Shown here piece after piece: positions 60,101 through 64,000 of a stretch of 64,000 nucleotides of DNA; the stretch's first letter is position 1; every line of letters begins with the position of its first letter. This stretch comes from a bacterium (GTDB taxonomy: Bacteria; Sumerlaeota; Sumerlaeia; SLMS01; JAHLLQ01): NCBI GenBank assembly GCA_020444065.1, contig JAHLLQ010000007.1, forward strand, positions 186,001-250,000, in the 5' to 3' direction. Position numbers and translations under genes: made by a program. Below the pieces are notes generated by a model. That model saw only the letters and a list, made by a program, of their open reading frames with translations, had not been told where the DNA came from and made no database searches.

Positions 60101-61056
60101 GTATCCGACGCGTACTCGAACTCGTACTGAGCGGAGCGGTACTCGTACTCGGTTTTGAGCTTTGGGATTTCGAGTGCGAGTGCGAGTACGTGTACGAGTA
60201 GGAGTACGAGGGGAGAGCCGATCGCGCAGAGGGGCAAAGACGCAGAGGGGGCGCTAGGTGGCTTGGCCATCCCTGGCCAAGAGCAGGCCTTTCGCCTGAG
60301 GCGAGGACGCGGAGTGTCAGTTTGTGAACCCAGCAGGAAGTTCTGAAGCCTCTGGAGCTTCGGCAAGATCAGCCTTCGCGCAAGGCTCCGGCCCGACAAG
60401 TGCACAAGTCACCTCAGGGGGCATCCGACGCGTACTCGAACTCGTACTGAGCGGAGCGGTACTCGTACTCGGTTTTGAGCTTTGGGATTTCGAGTGCGAG
60501 TGCGAGTACGTGTACGAGTAGGAGTACGAGGGGAGAGCCGATCGCGCAGAGGGGCAAAGACGCAGAGGGGGCGCTAGGTGGCTTGGCCATCCCTGGCCAA
60601 GAGCAGGCCTTTCGCCTGAGGCGAGGACGCGGAGTGTCAGTTTGTGAACCCAGCAGGAAGTTCTGAAGCCTCTGGAGCTTCGGCAAGATCAGCCTTCGCG
60701 CAAGGCTCCGGCCCGACAAGTGCACAAGTCACCTCAGGGGGCATCCGACGCGTACTCGAACTCGTACTGAGCGGAGCGGTACTCGTACTCGGTTTTGAGC
60801 TTTGGGATTTCGAGTGCGAGTGCGAGTACGTGTACGAGTAGGAGTACGAGGGGAGAGCCGATCGCGCAGAGGGGCAAAGACGCAGAGGGGGCGCTAGGTG
60901 GCTTGGCCATCCCTGGCCAAGAGCAGGCCTTTCGCCTGAGGCGAGGAAGCGGAGCGTCAGTTTGTGAACCCAGCAGGATCTTCTGAAGCCTCTGGAGCTT
61001 CAGCAAGATCAGCCTTCACGCCAGGCTTCGGACTGACAGGTCCGCGAGTCACATCC
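60101..61056. repeat. Three tandem copies of a 320-bp unit made of repeat modules
   Basis: Copies at 60101-60420, 60421-60740 and 60741-61056. Copies 1 and 2 look almost identical (one difference near the start); copy 3 matches until about 60947 and then carries scattered changes. Each unit holds, in order, an F hairpin (both arms), G, A (CTTGGCCA/TGGCCAAG), a TCGCCTGAGGCGA palindrome, and an A-with-B composite ending GCACAAGTCACCTC. Open frames within it are repeat-driven and not considered genes. Confidence 0.95.
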
Positions 61057-61162
61057 CCATGCCCGGCTCCTCCCAGCGCCGAAACATTGCCCTTGCCTGG
61101 ATGGGTTCCGGCGCCGTTTGGTTTCTTTCAATGCGAAATCCGTTTCGGTTCGAAGGAAACTT

Positions 61163-63301
61163 ATGCGACTGTTTGTTCTCTTTGCGCTCGTGGCGCTTGC
61201 TGGGCTGCGCCCGGCGTTTTCTCAGGTTCTCATCACGGAAGTGTTGCCCGGTGTCGTGACTTCGGCGGACAGCGGGGATACGGTGGAACTGTTCAACGCC
61301 GGGGTGGCCCCGGTGGATCTGACCAATTGGGTGCTGACGGATTTGGACCCCGCATCGGTGGAATCGAGCCCGCCGAGCGAGGGGACGTTTGCTCCACCCG
61401 CGTTGGCCTTGCCGGTACTCGCGCCGGGGGATTTCGCGGTCGTGCAGTTTGTCGACAGCGATGTCGTGCTGAACGCATCCTTCCTCGTCACCAACTACGG
61501 TCTGCGGATTCGGACGCCCCTGGCGACTGCCGCGTCCAGTTTTCTTGGCAACACGGACGAGCAGCTTCTTCTGCTCGATGCGGTGGGCGATCCGCGCGAT
61601 TTCGTGGCGTGGTACGACACGGGCGACGCGATCAGTTCGGATTCGCGCGAGGACATCGCCGCAGTGACATTGCCAACGGCGGCGTACGGGTTGGACTTGA
61701 GCCTGTTTTCCGCGGCGGGCACGGACGCGATCGCGAACGATGCGGAGTACCATGCGGCTGCGATTGACTTCACCGGGTTGTCGAGCGTCTCGACGTACGG
61801 CGGGGGAGCGCTGCGGCGGCGCTCGACGAACGGCGTGTTCCAGGTGACGAACCCGACCTCGCCGGCGGACTGGGAAGCGATTCCGCGCGACGAGGTTCGG
61901 CTCGGGAATCCATCCGATCGTGTGCCGACCGCGTCCGGTTTCCGACCGATTCGCATCACGGATAGCATGCCCGCGTGGTTCGCAGAACTGGAATCGACGC
62001 TGTTTCCGGATCGGCGGATTGCGCGTTTTGCGGACCAAATGCCGTCGGATTTCCTGCCGCCTTCGCCGGGCGATCAGGCGGCGTTCCAGGGCTTGGTCGA
62101 TCGCATGCTGGCGGGACAGTTCGAGGAGGCTTTCGCCGACGCGGTTCCGTTGGGGTACGAGGTTGTCGAGTTCCTGGACGAGGGCTCTGGCGAGACGTTC
62201 ATGTTGTTGCGCGAGCAGGTCGCCGCGGGGCGGCCAGGGTTCCGCGGCCAGGGCACGTTCGTTGTCGGGTTCGGCCCGGACACGCGGCCGGATTTGTGTC
62301 TGCAGGCGCCGCACCCGGTTTACGACAGCCTCACACTGGACGAGCTTGGGCTGGCGATTCCGCAACTGCAACCGCGCTGGGCGATGGTGGCCGGCACGCA
62401 CCGCAACAATGCGACGACGGATACGCTCTGCGACGGGCAACTGACCAGCGGCGTGCCTTACCGCGTCAGCGATGTCGCCCACGCGACGGACAGTTTCTTC
62501 CACGCTGCGCATCGGCGCCTGGAGGCCGTGCAGCCGACGATGACGCACGTGCAGCTTCATGGGTTCTGCTGTCCCGGCGATGCGAATCATCCGACGTTGA
62601 CGGACGACGTTGTCGCTTCCAACGGGATCGATGCGGTGCCCGCGCCGGGGTCGCTCGTGCAAGTCTTCGCCCAGCGGCTCGATGCGCAGAACTACATGGC
62701 GAACGGCGACCTGACGACGACCGGCGTCTTCGGCGACACGGCGGATGAACTCGGTGCGACAAACAACATCCAGGGACGCATCACGAACGGCGTGGCGGCT
62801 CTCGACGCGTGCGACACGGCGGCGATCACGGCGTCCGATCGCTTCCTGCACATCGAGCAAGACCCCGACGTGCGTGACGATCCGCAACACGTCATCACGG
62901 CGCTGGCAGAGGCGCTCGATCTGACGGGCATCGTGTTGCTCGTCGACCTGTCAAGCTTCGACGCCGTCTGGAACGGCCCGGACCAGGGGCCTCGTGTGCG
63001 CTGGTCTACGAGCGCGGAAATCGACAGCCTCGGGTTCGTGGTCTATCGAGCGGAAGCGATCGGGCCCGCGTGGCGCCGAGGGGCGGCGCTGAACGATGCG
63101 CTGATCCCAGCGATCGGAAATCCCGGCGCCGACTATTGGTTCGACGATCCGAAGCCGCTCTCCGGCGCGAGCGACGCGCGCGCGTATTTTCTAGAGGAAC
63201 TGGACGGCTCAGGGCGGCGAATGACGTTCGGCCCGGCGGTCTACGGCGGGGGAGTGACCACGAGCGCCATCGATGCGTGGGGATTGTACGAAGGGCGGTA
63301 G
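61163..63301 (+). CDS. Secreted protein with N-terminal lamin-tail domain
   Basis: 712 residues. Signal peptide (MRLFVLFALVALAGLRPAFS) then a lamin-tail domain (VLITEVLPGV, DTVELFNAGVAPVDLTNWVL). The long middle has RFADQMPSDFLPPSPGDQAAF, MVAGTHRNNATTDTLCDGQL and ATDSFFHAAHRRLEAVQP, which I do not recognise as a known enzyme; MTHVQLHGFC and HRR residues could form a metal or catalytic site. The C-terminus resembles a FN3/secretion tail (STSAEIDSLGFVVYRAE). ATG at 61163 follows GAAGGAA. It stands alone beside the tandem repeats. Confidence 0.75.
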   Translation: MRLFVLFALVALAGLRPAFSQVLITEVLPGVVTSADSGDTVELFNAGVAPVDLTNWVLTDLDPASVESSPPSEGTFAPPALALPVLAPGDFAVVQFVDSDVVLNASFLVTNYGLRIRTPLATAASSFLGNTDEQLLLLDAVGDPRDFVAWYDTGDAISSDSREDIAAVTLPTAAYGLDLSLFSAAGTDAIANDAEYHAAAIDFTGLSSVSTYGGGALRRRSTNGVFQVTNPTSPADWEAIPRDEVRLGNPSDRVPTASGFRPIRITDSMPAWFAELESTLFPDRRIARFADQMPSDFLPPSPGDQAAFQGLVDRMLAGQFEEAFADAVPLGYEVVEFLDEGSGETFMLLREQVAAGRPGFRGQGTFVVGFGPDTRPDLCLQAPHPVYDSLTLDELGLAIPQLQPRWAMVAGTHRNNATTDTLCDGQLTSGVPYRVSDVAHATDSFFHAAHRRLEAVQPTMTHVQLHGFCCPGDANHPTLTDDVVASNGIDAVPAPGSLVQVFAQRLDAQNYMANGDLTTTGVFGDTADELGATNNIQGRITNGVAALDACDTAAITASDRFLHIEQDPDVRDDPQHVITALAEALDLTGIVLLVDLSSFDAVWNGPDQGPRVRWSTSAEIDSLGFVVYRAEAIGPAWRRGAALNDALIPAIGNPGADYWFDDPKPLSGASDARAYFLEELDGSGRRMTFGPAVYGGGVTTSAIDAWGLYEGR

Positions 63302-63634
63302 GTGTTGTGTTGAACCCCGGTGGGGTTCGATTGGGTGGCGCGCGAAACCCAGGGTGGCGCCTGCGGCTTACCCTGGGCTGGGTTGTGTAAGCCCTTCGGG
63401 CTAGGGTCGGGGCTCGAGCGCGCGTGTGTGGGGCGAGGGTTTGGCGGGGCTTGGGCAGGATCAGCCTTCGCGCGAGTCTTCGGCCTGACAAGTGCCCGAG
63501 TCACTTCGGGTTGTGAGTGATGCGTCGGGATTGCGATTGTTCCCCTAGGTGGGTGTTGGTCAGATGGAGAGGATGTTTGAAGGTCTATCCACTTGGGTCC
63601 CTAATGACCTGCGATCTTCTTGGAGGCAAGGAAC
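63302..63634. repeat. Intergenic repeats with a nested A/B composite
   Basis: 333 bp. A C-like CCCAGGGTGGCG...CCCTGGGCTGG element lies near 63350-63385. At 63448-63510 an A stem (CTTGGGCA/TGCCCGAG, flank TCACTTC) encloses a B-like hairpin (TCAGCC...GGCCTGACAAG). The rest up to 63620 shows nothing recognised. Confidence 0.8.
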
Positions 63635-64000
63635 ATGGCGTGTGCGTTGTTGAACAAGGTCTCCCCCGCGCTTGTTGATTTTGTCGAGGAGCAAGGAATG
63701 CGCGTTATCAGTGAGCGCTTCGATGAGATGAATTTCGGCAATATACTCGTTGTTGCAAGTTCCCCGAGGTTTCACCTTCGAGTGAGCCGCGATCGAGGAG
63801 TTGCCAGCATTGAGATCCGTCCCTCTGGCGGGACTGATTGGCATTTTCTGGAGCCAGTCTTGGCGTTTTTGGATGCAGGTATGGATACACTTGAGGCCGA
63901 AATCGATGAACTTGCCAAAGGTCTGCTAGAAAAGCAGAAGGAAGTGGCCGCTCTCATGGGAAGCGATTTGGTTGAAATTGGCTTCGCTAAGTTCGAAAAG
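63635..64000 (+). CDS. Unrecognised gene, truncated by the right edge
   Basis: 122 codons are open from ATG at 63635 (after TTGGAGG) to the window end. Predicted segments MACALLNKVSPALVDFVEEQ, MNFGNILVVASSPRFHLRVS, then GTDWHFLEPVLAF and a Glu/Lys-rich helix. I do not recognise the family; the compact alpha/beta look recalls some immunity-type proteins, which is weak. The base composition is visibly less GC-rich than the neighbouring genes, so transfer is possible. Confidence 0.6.
   Translation, partial: MACALLNKVSPALVDFVEEQGMRVISERFDEMNFGNILVVASSPRFHLRVSRDRGVASIEIRPSGGTDWHFLEPVLAFLDAGMDTLEAEIDELAKGLLEKQKEVAALMGSDLVEIGFAKFEK

Noticed and set aside
60155-60986. Repeated 63- to 103-codon frames in the tandem units
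   Set aside because: Codons follow the repeat modules; no ribosome site or conserved domain.
60101-61056. CRISPR array
   Set aside because: Units are 320 bp long and repeat as a whole; there are no short direct repeats with unique spacers, and no cas genes.
61049-62890. 613-codon frame antisense to the lamin-tail gene
   Set aside because: The sense protein has signal peptide, LTD domain and Shine-Dalgarno; antisense is Arg-rich.

Overview
This is a 64 kb chromosomal window from a GC-rich, Gram-negative-type bacterium. Outer-membrane-type lipoproteins, a WecA-like and a Wzy-like polysaccharide enzyme, a type IV-style pseudopilin, an NtrC activator and Ser/Thr-kinase/FHA signalling genes are all present. 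The gene mix, the pseudopilin start (RGFTLIELLIVVAIIAIL) and the dense palindromic intergenic repeats recall uncultured lineages near Planctomycetes, Verrucomicrobia, Sumerlaeota or Hydrogenedentota. That placement is inference only. No rRNA, tRNA, CRISPR array, phage or complete insertion sequence was seen.

Layout. 1-2.3 kb: ArsR regulator, permease and FmdE-family protein in one leftward operon. 2.9-8 kb: leftward signalling block (membrane protein, FHA-GAF protein, Ser/Thr kinase with C-terminal anchor, thioredoxin-fold protein lacking its cysteines). 8-9.7 kb: mtnA and a NYN-domain nuclease-like gene. 10-13.8 kb: ECF sigma factor overlapping a 1047-residue FecR-type membrane partner. 13.7-19.5 kb: leftward run with two glycosyltransferases, ribD, a phosphoesterase and a double-FHA protein, mostly with overlapping ends. 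20-23 kb: WecA-like transferase and O-antigen-ligase-like polymerase with TPRs. 23-29 kb: glutamate dehydrogenase, LexA, cysteine desulfurase and an EF-G-like GTPase. 29-33.7 kb: a catalytically dead phosphatase-like protein, two lipoproteins and a polysaccharide-deacetylase lipoprotein. 34-36.7 kb: ilvBN preceded by a leader peptide and attenuator. 37-44.4 kb: small metabolic and regulatory genes (STAS, degenerate phosphoglucose isomerase, YigZ, APS/PAPS reductase, MoaD, AhpD-like, UDG-like, squalene-synthase-like, GGCT). 44.7-50 kb: HflX, ABC-F, pseudopilin, phosphoesterase. 50-57.3 kb: seven leftward membrane-protein genes, six of them probable paralogues. 57.5-60 kb: radical SAM/SPASM protein and an NtrC-type activator. 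60.1-61.06 kb: a 320-bp unit repeated three times in tandem. 61-63.3 kb: secreted lamin-tail-domain protein. The right edge cuts an unrecognised gene.

Most intergenic gaps are filled by a shared set of short palindromic modules, named here: A (CTTGGCCA/TGGCCAAG-type hairpin with flank GAGGTGAC), B (CCGCCTTCG...CGGCGGACAAG), C (CCAGGGCTTGCGCCCTGG then GCTGGTAT), D (GCGCTTTCAGCGCTT), E (GGGGCGTTGCCCC), F (6-base-period CTCGTA/TACGAG) and G (CGCAGAGGCGCAAAGACGCAG). Stem bases of family A change in compensating pairs between copies, B can sit inside the loop of A, and the order D-C-E-F-A recurs. These mosaics, the ilv attenuator and the six-paralogue membrane array are the most notable things in the window.
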